This document shows, piece after piece, positions 7,959 through 17,617 of a stretch of DNA of 64,000 nucleotides (positions within the stretch are counted from its first letter, which is position 1; the number at the start of each line of letters is the position of its first letter). Below the pieces are notes generated by a model, which worked only from the letters and a program-made list of their open reading frames with translations, made no database searches and was not told where the DNA came from. This DNA comes from Clostridium sp. 1001271st1 H5 (lineage in GTDB: Bacteria; Bacillota; Clostridia; Lachnospirales; Lachnospiraceae). Location of the stretch: contig NZ_SPHO01000009.1 in NCBI RefSeq assembly GCF_005845215.1, forward strand, positions 186,001-250,000. The letters run 5' to 3'. A program made the position numbers and the translations under genes.

Positions 7959-10451
7959 TCATTTTTTTCCCGATAACCATTCTACAATTTTACGCTGTGC
8001 ATTCTCTCTGTAAAAAAACACCTCGTATTCATTTCCTTTCTCGCTCAGCCGTTTCTCTGCCTCGATTCCGAATTCCCAGCCCCTGTCCGTCAGTCTTTTG
8101 CGGGGTATTCCGTTCACATGATATTCCTCAAAGTCCCCGTCTTCCATTAATTTCTGTTCAACCGACTTTATGGTCAGGCGCTTCATTGAGTCACCATCCC
8201 TCAGACTGTTAATCTGAGAAATAAAATCACTTAAGGATATCCGTTCTGAGTACGGGACCCGGGCTGCCAGTTCCCCGGTCATGGTAAAATCCGCCTTGCT
8301 TTTACCGGTCCTTTTCTTCTTGACCGTATTTATCTCTGCCGGCGCTTCCCCGGTCCGTTCATGTTCCTGGCCCCCATTTTCCCAAGCGGTCAGTGCTGTT
8401 TCCAATGACCAGTCATCAAATTCATCACCATCGCTGGTAAAATACAAATCATCGCCTTCAAAAAACATCTCATCTTCTATATGGTTGTTTTCCATATGAT
8501 TTGCACGATTGCTCTTTTCGGCATGCTTCTTATCTTTATGACTGTTTTCAGCCCCTATTTTATCCATCTCCGCCTGCACGCAGGCCAAAAAACGCTCCCC
8601 ATACTTTTCATACTTAAATTCTCCCACGCCTGAAACATTCAGCATTTCCGCTTTCGTAGCCGGCTTCACAATGCACATATGCGTCAATGTCTTATCTGAG
8701 AATACGATGTATGGCGGTACCTTTTCTTCCTTTGCAATCTCTGTACGGACAGCGCGCAGCTTTTCAAACAGCGTCTCGTCTGCTTCCGTAAACTCTGTTC
8801 CACCCAGTCCGGACAGACCCGCTGCCCCGGCAGAAAGCCCCTTCCTGCCCTTTCTTCCTTTTCCTGTACTTCCATCAGCCACTTTGGCAGGATGCTCTGC
8901 CTCCCTGGCCATCTTCATGGCAACCGGCTCGCCGTCTTCCAGAACCCCCTTTGACCTTCCGGTCAATCTCACAATCGCATACTCATCGTTTGTCACTGCC
9001 AGATATCCGCTCAGCATCAGATGGTTCATGACCTGGCGCAGCTTATAGGCGGGTACCTTTGACAGTTCTCCGTAATGAGGGTTCTCATCCATCCTGTAAT
9101 TGCGTATCTTGACTGTATTGGCGCCGTGGACCGTATCAATAATCACATTAATACCATATCTCTGCCTGCAGCTCTCCACGCATCCCATCAGTATCCGCGA
9201 GATATCCGTCACATCCACTGTCTCAAACTGACTCAGGCAGTTGGAGCAGTTCCCGCAGTAATTGCTTCCATATTCCCCAAAATATCTCAGTATGTAATCC
9301 CGCAGGCATTCATTTGTAAAACAGTAAAATGTCATTTTCCGCAGGCGTTCCCGGTCCCGCTCCATAACGATTTCCCGGGTTATGGGGTCTAGTGCCTCGT
9401 TGTCCTGGTTATGGTCGATAAAGAACTGATTGGTCACAACATCCTGGCCGCCATACAAAAGGATGCACTCCGACGGCTCGCCATCCCTTCCTGCCCTGCC
9501 TGCTTCCTGGTAATATGATTCCATATTCTTCGGCATATTATAATGCACCACAAATCTGACATTGGACTTGTCTATTCCCATGCCAAAGGCATTGGTGGCA
9601 ACCATGATTTGGGCACGGTCATAGATAAAATCCTCCTGGTTATGCCTGCGCTCACTGTCGCTTAAGCCCGCGTGATACCGTGTAACGGAAAATCCCTCCC
9701 TTATCAGCTGTCCGCAGATTTCCTCCACCACTTTTCTGGTCAGGCAGTATATGATGCCGCTTTCTCCCTTATGGCGTTCCAGGTAATTTACCATGGTTGC
9801 ATATTTATCCTTAGGGGACTGTACGCCAAAGTAGAGATTGGGGCGGTTAAAGCCAGTGGTCATAACCTGTGGATTCCTGAGCATGAGGATATCAATGATG
9901 TCATCCCGCACTTCCGCTGTGGCAGTGGCTGTAAATGCGCTTACAACAGGCCTGGCCGGAAGCTGGTTGATGAAATCCACTATTTTCAGATAACTGGGCC
10001 TGAAATCCTGGCCCCACTGGGATACACAATGGGCCTCGTCCACAGCTACCATGGATATCTTCACCTGGCTGCTCAGGGCAAACCGGAGGAAATCCTCAGA
10101 CATCAGACGCTCAGGCGCAACGTAGATAATCGGATATCTGCCTGCCCTGGCCAGGTCCAATACCTTATAATACTGCGCCGCGGTCAGTGAACTGTTAATA
10201 TAGGCAGCCAGGATTCCCACCTGGTTTAAATTGCTTACCTGGTCCTTCATCAGGGAAATAAGCGGTGAAATAACCAGGGTGATTCCCTCCATCATAAGGG
10301 CCGGGATTTGATAACACAGGGATTTTCCTGCCCCTGTGGGCATGACCCCCAATACGTCCCTTCCCTCCAGAATGCTTTGAATCAGCACATCCTGCCCGTC
10401 CCTGAACGTGTCATAGCCAAAATACTGTTTTAATATCTCATACTGCGTCAT
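7959..10451 (-). CDS. recQ: ATP-dependent DNA helicase RecQ
   Basis: An 830-residue superfamily 2 3'-5' helicase for recombination and replication-fork repair. Walker A is MPTGAGKSLCYQIPA near residue 40; the DEAH box is VDEAHCVSQWGQDFRPSY; motif VI is QEAGRAGRDGEPS. The RQC zinc site (CLRDYILRYFGE...CGNCSNC) and winged helix follow, then an HRDC domain (KLRAVRTEIAKEEKVPPYIVF). The protein is longer than the usual 600 residues: an acidic, low-complexity linker (about 640-720) leads to an extra C-terminal domain of about 100 residues. The ATG at 10451 follows GAGGAG at 7 bases; a TTG six bases upstream is less likely. It seems monocistronic, with its own promoter and terminator. Confidence 0.95.
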   Translation of the reverse strand: MTQYEILKQYFGYDTFRDGQDVLIQSILEGRDVLGVMPTGAGKSLCYQIPALMMEGITLVISPLISLMKDQVSNLNQVGILAAYINSSLTAAQYYKVLDLARAGRYPIIYVAPERLMSEDFLRFALSSQVKISMVAVDEAHCVSQWGQDFRPSYLKIVDFINQLPARPVVSAFTATATAEVRDDIIDILMLRNPQVMTTGFNRPNLYFGVQSPKDKYATMVNYLERHKGESGIIYCLTRKVVEEICGQLIREGFSVTRYHAGLSDSERRHNQEDFIYDRAQIMVATNAFGMGIDKSNVRFVVHYNMPKNMESYYQEAGRAGRDGEPSECILLYGGQDVVTNQFFIDHNQDNEALDPITREIVMERDRERLRKMTFYCFTNECLRDYILRYFGEYGSNYCGNCSNCLSQFETVDVTDISRILMGCVESCRQRYGINVIIDTVHGANTVKIRNYRMDENPHYGELSKVPAYKLRQVMNHLMLSGYLAVTNDEYAIVRLTGRSKGVLEDGEPVAMKMAREAEHPAKVADGSTGKGRKGRKGLSAGAAGLSGLGGTEFTEADETLFEKLRAVRTEIAKEEKVPPYIVFSDKTLTHMCIVKPATKAEMLNVSGVGEFKYEKYGERFLACVQAEMDKIGAENSHKDKKHAEKSNRANHMENNHIEDEMFFEGDDLYFTSDGDEFDDWSLETALTAWENGGQEHERTGEAPAEINTVKKKRTGKSKADFTMTGELAARVPYSERISLSDFISQINSLRDGDSMKRLTIKSVEQKLMEDGDFEEYHVNGIPRKRLTDRGWEFGIEAEKRLSEKGNEYEVFFYRENAQRKIVEWLSGKK

Positions 10452-10628
10452 AATCAAACTCCTCTTTGCTGCTCCGGTATAAAAGGCCGCATCCGTCCCT
10501 GTTCCCGGCGTTTAGCGCCAGTCTTATCTTCAGCTGTGCTTTAAAACCATGGAAAAATGGCGAATACGCCCAGCAGCGGACCTGCTGCCTAAAGCAGATT
10601 AAACCGATAAAACATTCAGATGTAGTTT

Positions 10629-10657
10629 ATTATAACAAATCCATTCTGATAAAACAA
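10629..10657 (-). promoter_or_regulatory. Promoter of recQ
   Basis: On the minus strand TTGTTT (10652-10657) and a perfect TATAAT (10629-10634) are separated by 17 bp. The promoter gives a leader of about 170 nt, which includes short GC-rich hairpins of no evident function. Confidence 0.65.
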
Positions 10658-10733
10658 TGGTGAATTGCAAACATCCTCTGACTGTAGGCCAGAAGATGTT
10701 TGTCACATTCAATATATGTATTGCAGCTTTTAG

Positions 10734-12005
10734 TCATGTTACACGTTTATTATCATCTTTCTCTAAAACTCTAATCGCTCTCTCAAAAAAATCAATCTGT
10801 CCAAAATTTCCCGACTTAAGTACGAGACGTATATGTGCATCCTCCCTCGGAACCATGACCGGAACTCCCGGCGCAATGCTTTCCCCTATAAAATAAGAAT
10901 GATAACCCAGGGCTTTTGTCACTGCTCCGGAGGTTTCCCCTCCAGCTACAATTATCCTGCCCCTGCCTGACCGGACCGCATATACAGCAATCCGGGCTGT
11001 CAGTGTTTCCAATATGGAAGATACTCTTTCGTTTCCGTATTGCTGGGACTCTCTAACCTTTTCAGCAGAGGCCGAACTGTATATCAACACTTGATTCTCA
11101 CTATGGGCATCCATAAATTCATACACATCATCTATTTTCTGTATTCCCTCCAATAAAGACTGTGGTTTTATCTGATACGAAATGCCGCCATTCTTTTGAT
11201 AATAATCAATCTGTCCAAGTGTGGCTTTGGAACAGCTTCCCGCCAGAATAACCGTTTTTCCATAAGAGGCCTGAATACAGTATGCATTATTCCTTTTCCC
11301 GTACATCTGTACATATATATCAGCTAATGCAGAAATCAGCCCTGACCCTCCTGTCAGAATCCGGAGCTTTCCATACTGTTTTGCAATTTCCTCCCCATGC
11401 TCTGATTTATAATAATCCGGAATCAGATAGAAATGCTGCTCCCCAGTTTTAAAAGGAAGATACCCATTCTGTACCTGCCCAATGGATATGGGATATGCTT
11501 TATAGCGGCTTTGGGCCTCCATCAATATCTGAATCCTGTCGTCCCACATGGGTGTCAATGGATGATTTCTCATGGAACTCCTATGCAAGGGGACTCCATC
11601 TATTAATAGACGTCCTTCCCTTACCGTTCTTCCGTTCACTGGCAAGGCAGGACACAGGACCGTATACGCTTCATCAAATTCTTCCAAAAGAGCGTCTGCT
11701 GTTGGCCCTATGTTGCCATTTGGTGTGGAATCAAAGGTAGAACAGTATTTCAGATATATTTGCTGAGCGCCCATTTCTTTCAGCCATCGTGCAGCTTCAA
11801 GCGTTTCTTTAACAGCCTCATCCCTTGGCGCAGTCCGCGTCTTTAAAGCAATTACAGCTGCCTGTGGCATTTCTTTAAGACTCTTTTCTGGTATTCCTGT
11901 AAACAGCATGGTCCACATACCGGCTGCTGCCAGAAATGAGGCTGCATCACCAGCACCAGTAAAATCATCTGCTATACATCCAAACAGCAAGTTCTTTTCA
12001 GACAC
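10734..12005 (-). CDS. Four-carbon acid sugar kinase family protein (DUF1537)
   Basis: A 423-residue kinase of the DUF1537 (OtnK/DtnK/LtnD-associated) family, which phosphorylates four-carbon acid sugars such as threonate and erythronate. The N-terminal substrate domain begins GCIADDFTGAGDAASFL, and the C-terminal nucleotide-binding domain has VAGGETSGAVTKALG. Length is typical. The start is a GTG at 12005 that shares one base with the TAG stop of the preceding cupin, so translation is probably coupled. It is the last gene of the TRAP/dehydrogenase operon, which suggests intake and phosphorylation of an acid sugar. The exact substrate cannot be read from sequence. Confidence 0.88.
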   Translation of the reverse strand: MSEKNLLFGCIADDFTGAGDAASFLAAAGMWTMLFTGIPEKSLKEMPQAAVIALKTRTAPRDEAVKETLEAARWLKEMGAQQIYLKYCSTFDSTPNGNIGPTADALLEEFDEAYTVLCPALPVNGRTVREGRLLIDGVPLHRSSMRNHPLTPMWDDRIQILMEAQSRYKAYPISIGQVQNGYLPFKTGEQHFYLIPDYYKSEHGEEIAKQYGKLRILTGGSGLISALADIYVQMYGKRNNAYCIQASYGKTVILAGSCSKATLGQIDYYQKNGGISYQIKPQSLLEGIQKIDDVYEFMDAHSENQVLIYSSASAEKVRESQQYGNERVSSILETLTARIAVYAVRSGRGRIIVAGGETSGAVTKALGYHSYFIGESIAPGVPVMVPREDAHIRLVLKSGNFGQIDFFERAIRVLEKDDNKRVT

Positions 12006-12376
12006 TATACACCATCCTCTTCCTTTGAATCCATCTTTATGACAAGCGCCAGATAGACCATCTCAATACTGCCCGTGTTTATGACTTCGTGGCACCCGCC
12101 TTCAAAACAAATGCTCACATCTCCTGCAGATACCGCATATTCCGCTTTTTCTTCCCTGACCATACCGCTGCCGCCCAGAAAACAACACACCTCCATACTC
12201 TCCTGGTGCCTGTGTTTTCCAACAGAAGCCCCTGGCGGCAGGCATCCCACAGCAAACACAGCTGCCTTATCTCCCATTTCTGATGGCTCAGCAATATGAA
12301 GCAATCTGAATTCACCTGCGCCTCCCTTCATCCCCGGTATCACCTGACATCTGCGTTCCTCTCTTTTGCGAAGCAA
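12005..12376 (-). CDS. Small cupin domain protein
   Basis: A 123-residue single-domain cupin. The first metal motif is KHRHQESMEVCCFLGGSG and the second is around FEGGCHEVINTGS, where conserved His and Glu residues would bind a metal ion. It could be an isomerase, lyase or sugar-sensing protein; small cupins are too diverse to assign. It lies between the alpha/beta hydrolase and the DUF1537 kinase, overlapping the latter by one base. A TTG start is chosen because GGGGGA stands eight bases ahead; an in-frame GTG 33 bases downstream is an alternative. Confidence 0.75.
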   Translation of the reverse strand: MLRKREERRCQVIPGMKGGAGEFRLLHIAEPSEMGDKAAVFAVGCLPPGASVGKHRHQESMEVCCFLGGSGMVREEKAEYAVSAGDVSICFEGGCHEVINTGSIEMVYLALVIKMDSKEEDGV

Positions 12377-12409
12377 GAATCTATTCCCCCTATCCCAATA
12401 ATAACACCT

Positions 12410-13255
12410 TTATTGCAAATGCCCCTCAAATACTAATACTCTCTCATTAAATAATTCACTGTCTTTTAAAAACAAAAGGTGACCGCCGATGTCATGAAGG
12501 TATATTTCTCTATAAACACCTTTCGGTATGTCTGATGCATAGTGAACCGAAGCACACTCCCTGCCTTTTGTATTAACCATACTATCTGCACCGAACAAAA
12601 CAACCGGAAGATATATCTGCCTCAACATCTCTCTGCCGTCTGTATGGGCAAATTCAGTCCATATGGAAAATGCTATCCACGGAGGTGTCTTCATATGTTC
12701 GCACATCATCCACTCCAATTCCTCCGAATGTTTGTCAAAAAAGAGCATCCGTCCGGCAAATTCTCTGCAATATTTTACATAATCGCAATATGCCCCCGTC
12801 ATCACATCATTTGCCTTATCCATGTTATAGCCATTCAATATATGCATGTTCCATGGACCGTCATCACACGGGGTCAATGTTGGGTCTATAAGGCCTAGTC
12901 CCCGAATATGTGTGTCTCCATATAACAGATGATACTGCAGCACTACCGATGCTCCAAGGCTCCATCCTGCTAACAGTGCATCCTGCACCTCCAGGACATC
13001 CAACAGCTCCTTTATATCCATGGCATAACGTCTGATACTGTGTCCGCTCAGAATCTTGGATGAACTTCCATGTCCCCTGAAATCCACCAGAATCAGCCGG
13101 TTATTACGGGACAGCCCCTCTATATTCCTGTAAAAGAATTTAGAACTGCACAGATAACCATGCAGGAGCACAATAGGCCTTCCCTGACCATATTCCTCGT
13201 AATAAATCACCGCATCATCTGAAGTCCGGAAAAAATTATTCCTGCTTCTAATCAT
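12410..13255 (-). CDS. Alpha/beta hydrolase
   Basis: A 281-residue alpha/beta-fold hydrolase. The oxyanion region is VLLHGYLCSSKFFY, the nucleophile elbow is AGWSLGASVVL with Ser in GWSLG, and the catalytic His lies in IGGHLLFL near the C terminus. The frame is open further upstream, but an ATG at 13255 overlaps the last codons of the dehydrogenase gene (GATGATTAG), a typical translational coupling, so this start is chosen. In this operon it might open a lactone or hydrolyse an ester of the imported acid sugar; this is inference from context. Confidence 0.82.
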   Translation of the reverse strand: MIRSRNNFFRTSDDAVIYYEEYGQGRPIVLLHGYLCSSKFFYRNIEGLSRNNRLILVDFRGHGSSSKILSGHSIRRYAMDIKELLDVLEVQDALLAGWSLGASVVLQYHLLYGDTHIRGLGLIDPTLTPCDDGPWNMHILNGYNMDKANDVMTGAYCDYVKYCREFAGRMLFFDKHSEELEWMMCEHMKTPPWIAFSIWTEFAHTDGREMLRQIYLPVVLFGADSMVNTKGRECASVHYASDIPKGVYREIYLHDIGGHLLFLKDSELFNERVLVFEGHLQ

Positions 13256-14351
13256 CACCCTCTCCCTTCCCAGTTTCCAGCTGACCGTATATCTCCCGCA
13301 TGATATCCGAAAGTCCATTTTCTCCCCCAAGTTCCCATGGAATCAGCCGGCCGCCGGCATATGCCCGTCTAACTGCTGCTACAATTTCATCAGACACCTG
13401 GTGAAGACGTTCCTCGTGAAACTGGTCAGCCAGATAATCCAACATCATGGTCCCGGACAAAAGCATCCCTGTAGGGTTCGCCTTTCCCAGCCCTGCAATA
13501 TCCGGTGCCGAACCGTGGCAAGGCTGAAATACTGCATTCTCGTCTCCAATCTCACCAGAAGGTGCCATACCCATACCTCCCATCAGAGCTGCGGCCATAT
13601 CTGAAAGAATATCCCCGCACAAATTTTCCGTTGGGCAGACATCAAATATCCACGGATTACGCATCAGGTTCATAGCCGCCGCATCAACATACATATGATT
13701 GCTGTCCACATCCGGATATTTAGCTTTTTGCTCTTCGAAAACCTGATGGAAAAAATACATGGATGAAAGGACATTTGCTTTATCAATACAGGTTACCTTT
13801 CCCTGTTTTCCCTCCTGTTTCCGCTTTTGTGCCAACTTGAAGCTGTAGTCAAACAATTTTTCAGATATATCACGGCTGACCTTCATAATATTATACGCCT
13901 CACGTTCACTGTCAATCTGCGACTTTCTGGGATATGCAAATATGCCTTCAATGGATTCACGCACAATAACAAAATCCAAATTCTGGGCACGTATATCCTT
14001 AAGAGGGAGCGGAAGACCTTTCATGGAAATACAAGGTCTCACTCCAGCATAGAGTTTAAGTCTCTTGCGCAGGTCATGCTGCGGCCCTATCTCTGTCCCG
14101 TCGGGATACCTGACATCCGGCAGCCCCATTGCAGCCAGATAAATTGCGTCTGCCTTTGCAGCTTCCCTAAAGTTTTCTTCCGGAAATGACTCGCCAGTTC
14201 TGCGGTAAAGTCCGGCGCCAGCCTCCAAATACTGGAATTCCAGTTTGATGCCTTTTTCTGCAACTGCCTGACGCAGCAGTTCTGCACATGGTGCGGTTAT
14301 CTCCTGCCCTATGCCATCGCCTGGCAAAACTGCTATGTGAAATGAATTCAT
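13248..14351 (-). CDS. Isocitrate/isopropylmalate dehydrogenase family protein (tartrate/D-malate dehydrogenase-like)
   Basis: A 367-residue beta-decarboxylating dehydrogenase. The N terminus IAVLPGDGIGQEI, the substrate loop VRESIEGIFAYPR, the catalytic Lys region CIDKANVLSS and the metal-binding NLCGDILSDMAAALMGG are all present, and the adenine-loop region HGSAPDIAGLGKANP is intact. Members act on isopropylmalate, isocitrate, D-malate or tartrate with NAD(P)+. The operon contains no leucine genes, so a tartrate- or acid-sugar-type substrate is more likely than leucine synthesis. It precedes the alpha/beta hydrolase with an 8-base overlap. Confidence 0.88.
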   Translation of the reverse strand: MNSFHIAVLPGDGIGQEITAPCAELLRQAVAEKGIKLEFQYLEAGAGLYRRTGESFPEENFREAAKADAIYLAAMGLPDVRYPDGTEIGPQHDLRKRLKLYAGVRPCISMKGLPLPLKDIRAQNLDFVIVRESIEGIFAYPRKSQIDSEREAYNIMKVSRDISEKLFDYSFKLAQKRKQEGKQGKVTCIDKANVLSSMYFFHQVFEEQKAKYPDVDSNHMYVDAAAMNLMRNPWIFDVCPTENLCGDILSDMAAALMGGMGMAPSGEIGDENAVFQPCHGSAPDIAGLGKANPTGMLLSGTMMLDYLADQFHEERLHQVSDEIVAAVRRAYAGGRLIPWELGGENGLSDIMREIYGQLETGKGEGDD

Positions 14352-14370
14352 TTTATTTCCTCCTCAAATT

Positions 14371-15681
14371 CTATGAAATACCCATAAGTCTCGGGAACCA
14401 CATAATGATGTCGGGTGCATAGGTCAGCAGCAGCAACACAGCCATCTCCGCTGCCAGATAGGGAATGATTCGTTTGCTGACATTAATGATACTGACTCCG
14501 GATATCTCACTGGCTACAAACAGGTTAACTGCCATAGGAGGCGTAATCATACCAATAGACGTGTTAATTACAATAATGATTCCAAGCGCAATTGCCGGCA
14601 AACCTAACTCCGTTGCCAGTGGCAGCAGAATAGGCGTAATTAGCAGAATGATGGCCTGTGTTTCCAAAAAGCAGCCTAAAAACAAGAGCACAAGATTCAT
14701 CATAAATAAAATTAAAAGTTTGCTGTGGAATAATGCCAGAATGGTACTGGCTATCCTGCCAGGCAGACCAGCACTGGTCATTACCCAGGAAAATGGTGAC
14801 GATACACTGCACACCAGCAATACCAATGCAGTACTTACTGCCGACTTTCCCAGTATTTCCCTCATATCTGAAAACCTTAGTTCTTTGTATACAAAAACAC
14901 TAATAATAACTGCATAAAGACATGAGACTGCCGCTGCCTCTGTAGGTGTAAAAATACCTCCATAAATCCCCCCAAGTATGATACCTGGCATGAGAAGTGC
15001 CCAGACAGCTTCCGTTATCTTTCTCCCCATGCTTTCATTCGTTTCCCCGGATACTGCTTCATCCTGTGAGTCCGCCGGCTCACATTGCTTTTCATATTTT
15101 GAACACAATAATATATGTACAATAATAATAGCCACAGCCAGCATAATTCCAGGTACAAAACCAGCCATGAACATAGCACCAGTTGAAACGGAAGCCGTCA
15201 CCGAATATGTAACCATGGGAATGCTTGGGGGAATTACCACCCCCAGCGTTCCAGATGAAGCGGCAATTGCTCCCGCCCGGTCTGCGGGATATCCTTTCCG
15301 TTTCATCTCCGGAATCATGATTCCGCCTATAGCGGCCACAGTTGCGGGATTGGAACCGGATATGGCTCCGAAAAATGCAGAACACACAGTGGTCACGCAG
15401 GCCATTGCAGCCGGTATTTTCTTAAGAAGTACGGTTCCCAGACGAATCAGCCGTTTGGATATTCCTCCTCTCTCCATCAAATTTCCTGCCAGAACAAAAA
15501 ATGGAACTGCCAGAAATGGGAATGTATCGAGCGAGGTAAACATCCTCTGCGGTATAACCATAAGTGCTGTATTCGGGTCGTTTACTGCCAAAGCTATAAT
15601 AACAGCCATTCCCACTGAAATAGCGATAGGAACTCCCAACAACAGCAAAATAATCAAAATGCCAAACAGACTAATCAGCAT
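14371..15681 (-). CDS. dctM: TRAP transporter large permease (DctM)
   Basis: A 436-residue integral membrane protein with about 12 predicted helices, the large subunit of a tripartite ATP-independent periplasmic transporter. Recognisable blocks are VPFFVLAGNLMERGGISKRL, ASSGTLGVVIPPSIPMVTYS and FTPTEAAAVSCLYA, all family hallmarks. It couples Na+ influx to uptake of a carboxylate delivered by the binding protein. The start ATG follows GAGGAG and overlaps the end of the small permease by 11 bp. Confidence 0.92.
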   Translation of the reverse strand: MLISLFGILIILLLLGVPIAISVGMAVIIALAVNDPNTALMVIPQRMFTSLDTFPFLAVPFFVLAGNLMERGGISKRLIRLGTVLLKKIPAAMACVTTVCSAFFGAISGSNPATVAAIGGIMIPEMKRKGYPADRAGAIAASSGTLGVVIPPSIPMVTYSVTASVSTGAMFMAGFVPGIMLAVAIIIVHILLCSKYEKQCEPADSQDEAVSGETNESMGRKITEAVWALLMPGIILGGIYGGIFTPTEAAAVSCLYAVIISVFVYKELRFSDMREILGKSAVSTALVLLVCSVSSPFSWVMTSAGLPGRIASTILALFHSKLLILFMMNLVLLFLGCFLETQAIILLITPILLPLATELGLPAIALGIIIVINTSIGMITPPMAVNLFVASEISGVSIINVSKRIIPYLAAEMAVLLLLTYAPDIIMWFPRLMGIS

Positions 15682-16168
15682 TGGTTCTCTCCTCTCTTCC
15701 GCCTTTGGATATCATTTTTCTGACTGCGGCAACCGCTGTCCAGATAAATGACAGAACCATACCCGTAGGTATTGCTCCATAAGCAAGATACATGGGAATT
15801 TTCAGTGAAGGGGAGGTCTGGCTCATGCGTATCTGTACTCTCATGATTTTAGCTGCCTGGTATGCAATGAAGCCGAAAAAGGCAAGCTCCACACATACCT
15901 GAATATAATAAACAATGGTCTTTCCTCCAGGCGGCAGTTTTTCCACCAGAACATCCACATTATAATGCGCCTGCCGCTTTACTCCTATAACAGTTCCGAG
16001 AAATACAATCCAAATAAAAATATACCTTGAAAGTTCCTCTGCCCACGGGGTGCTGTACCATTTCGTATATCTTCCAAACGTCGCAAATAGCACAATGGTG
16101 CACATGACAGGAAGCAATACTGTTATCAGGTTTAATTCAAAATCATATATGATTTTTTTCAGCTTCAT
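15671..16168 (-). CDS. dctQ: TRAP transporter small permease (DctQ)
   Basis: A 165-residue, four-helix membrane protein. The motif WAEELSRYIFIWIVFLGTVIG and the following KRQAHYNVDVLVEKLPPG are diagnostic for DctQ subunits, which partner the large permease. GGAGGCAACGCC precedes the ATG. The gene lies between the binding protein and DctM, and overlaps the latter. Confidence 0.92.
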   Translation of the reverse strand: MKLKKIIYDFELNLITVLLPVMCTIVLFATFGRYTKWYSTPWAEELSRYIFIWIVFLGTVIGVKRQAHYNVDVLVEKLPPGGKTIVYYIQVCVELAFFGFIAYQAAKIMRVQIRMSQTSPSLKIPMYLAYGAIPTGMVLSFIWTAVAAVRKMISKGGREERTNAD

Positions 16169-16183
16169 GGCGTTGCCTCCAAA

Positions 16184-17272
16184 CTACTGTCCGATAATGG
16201 AATTCAGATATTCCTGATTGATACGGTCCTTAAAATAATCATAGGTAGGAGCGCATGCCTTCTGCCATTCTGTCTTATCAACATCATTAATTAATGCTCC
16301 CTCGTTCTCCATCTCTGCCCGCAGCGTCTCATCAAGCCCTGCGCTGTAATCCCTTTCCCATTCCCTGCTCTCTTTCTCTGCCTTTATAATTGCCTCCTGG
16401 ATATCTGCATCCAATCCTACAAACAGGTCCTGATTTATCATCAAAACAGCCGCAGAGTAAAAATGGCCAGTCATGGCTATATGATTATTAACCTCATATA
16501 TTTTATAATTTGCTATGTTCACCAGCGCATTTTCATGTCCATCCATCACTTTTTGCTGCAGTGCGCTGTAAACCTCACTCCAGGCCATGGGGGAAGGATT
16601 CGCCCCAAGAAGTTCAAATGTTTTCATGTGTACCTCATTTTCCATGGTTCTTATTTTAAACCCCTTTAAATCCTCCGGATGTACAATCTCAAAATTGCTG
16701 GTAATATTGCGGAAACCATTTTCCCAGAATCCCAATGCATGTATTCCTTTTGGCTCCAGTGTGTCAAGAATCTGCCGCCCATACTGACCATCTAGAAATA
16801 TAGTTGCCTTATCCCTGGACTCAAACAAAAATGGAAGGTCCAATATCATGAAATCCTCAGAAATGCTGGGAAGCGGTCCTGTAGAAGTCAGACACATTTC
16901 AATGCTTCCCATGGCAACTCCCTCCACCATATCCCGCTCATCTCCCAATTGGCCGCTGGGGAATACCTGAATATCAACTTTCCCGTTTGAATACGTTTCA
17001 GCCAGTTCCTCAAAATGATACAAGCCTTTTGCATAATTACTATCTTCTGCTCCTGTGCATCCTACACGCAGAACAACAGCCTCACTGCTGCGCTCTGCCC
17101 CTTGTTCGGGTGCTGATAATGCCGTTGTACCGGACTGAGCCGTTGTATCAGACTGATTTCCTGTCTTTTCCTGTAATGGGGTATCCTTTGTTCCTCCATT
17201 ACTACATCCGGCCAAAGAAAACACCATTGAAGAAATCAATAAAACTGCTGTCGTCCTCATTTTTCTGTTCAT
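16184..17272 (-). CDS. dctP: TRAP transporter substrate-binding lipoprotein (DctP)
   Basis: A 362-residue exported lipoprotein with signal peptide and lipobox (VFSLAGC), a Ser/Thr/Gln-rich linker, then a DctP-type binding domain. Family blocks are GQLGDERDMVEGVAMGSIEM, LDLPFLFESRD, and the ligand Arg region LKGFKIRTMENEVHM, where Arg binds a carboxylate. LGANPSPMAWSEVYSALQQ follows. The ATG at 17272 is preferred over one at 17293 because AAGGAGG lies between them with good spacing for the second. It is the first gene of the acid-sugar operon; the Arg predicts an acid substrate. Confidence 0.92.
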   Translation of the reverse strand: MNRKMRTTAVLLISSMVFSLAGCSNGGTKDTPLQEKTGNQSDTTAQSGTTALSAPEQGAERSSEAVVLRVGCTGAEDSNYAKGLYHFEELAETYSNGKVDIQVFPSGQLGDERDMVEGVAMGSIEMCLTSTGPLPSISEDFMILDLPFLFESRDKATIFLDGQYGRQILDTLEPKGIHALGFWENGFRNITSNFEIVHPEDLKGFKIRTMENEVHMKTFELLGANPSPMAWSEVYSALQQKVMDGHENALVNIANYKIYEVNNHIAMTGHFYSAAVLMINQDLFVGLDADIQEAIIKAEKESREWERDYSAGLDETLRAEMENEGALINDVDKTEWQKACAPTYDYFKDRINQEYLNSIIGQ

Positions 17273-17617
17273 AAAATCCCTCCTTTTAGACATTTAAATA
17301 TTGTTAATCCGTCCCCATTATCTGCCTATTATTTTATTAATTCCCCCCGCATACACATCGTTCAAAAAACAGCGACACTACTTGCATACAGTTCGAATTT
17401 GTTTGTACAATTGAAGCATACATTCTTTTTGTTATGATGTAAATCAAAAGATGTCCTTTTCAAAAACCTTTTTTTATTTATTTTCTGTTTTCTGTAAAAA
17501 TTTACTGTTGTCAGAAATATGTTTAAATTGAGGTAATAAAACAAAAAAATCAGCCTCCAGTTTTATACAAAATATTCACTGGTCAAGCTGATTCTAATTC
17601 TGTTTTTAATATATAAC
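17273..17617. other. AT-rich gap between TRAP operon and RpiR gene
   Basis: About 345 bp without a supportable gene. It holds the RpiR terminator (17543-17593) and should hold the promoter of the TRAP operon, since the operon starts at 17272. A candidate minus-strand region is around 17400-17450. A 60-codon open frame here has no protein-like character and no ribosome site. Confidence 0.6.
17543..17593 (-). terminator. Terminator after the RpiR gene
   Basis: On the minus strand AATCAGC and CCAGT pair with ACTGG and GCTGATT, with a loop, and are followed by TTTTTTT. It isolates the regulator from the TRAP operon downstream. Confidence 0.8.

Noticed and set aside
17362..17544. 60-codon minus-strand frame in the TRAP/RpiR gap
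   Set aside because: AT-rich, no ribosome site, poor codon use and overlaps a terminator.
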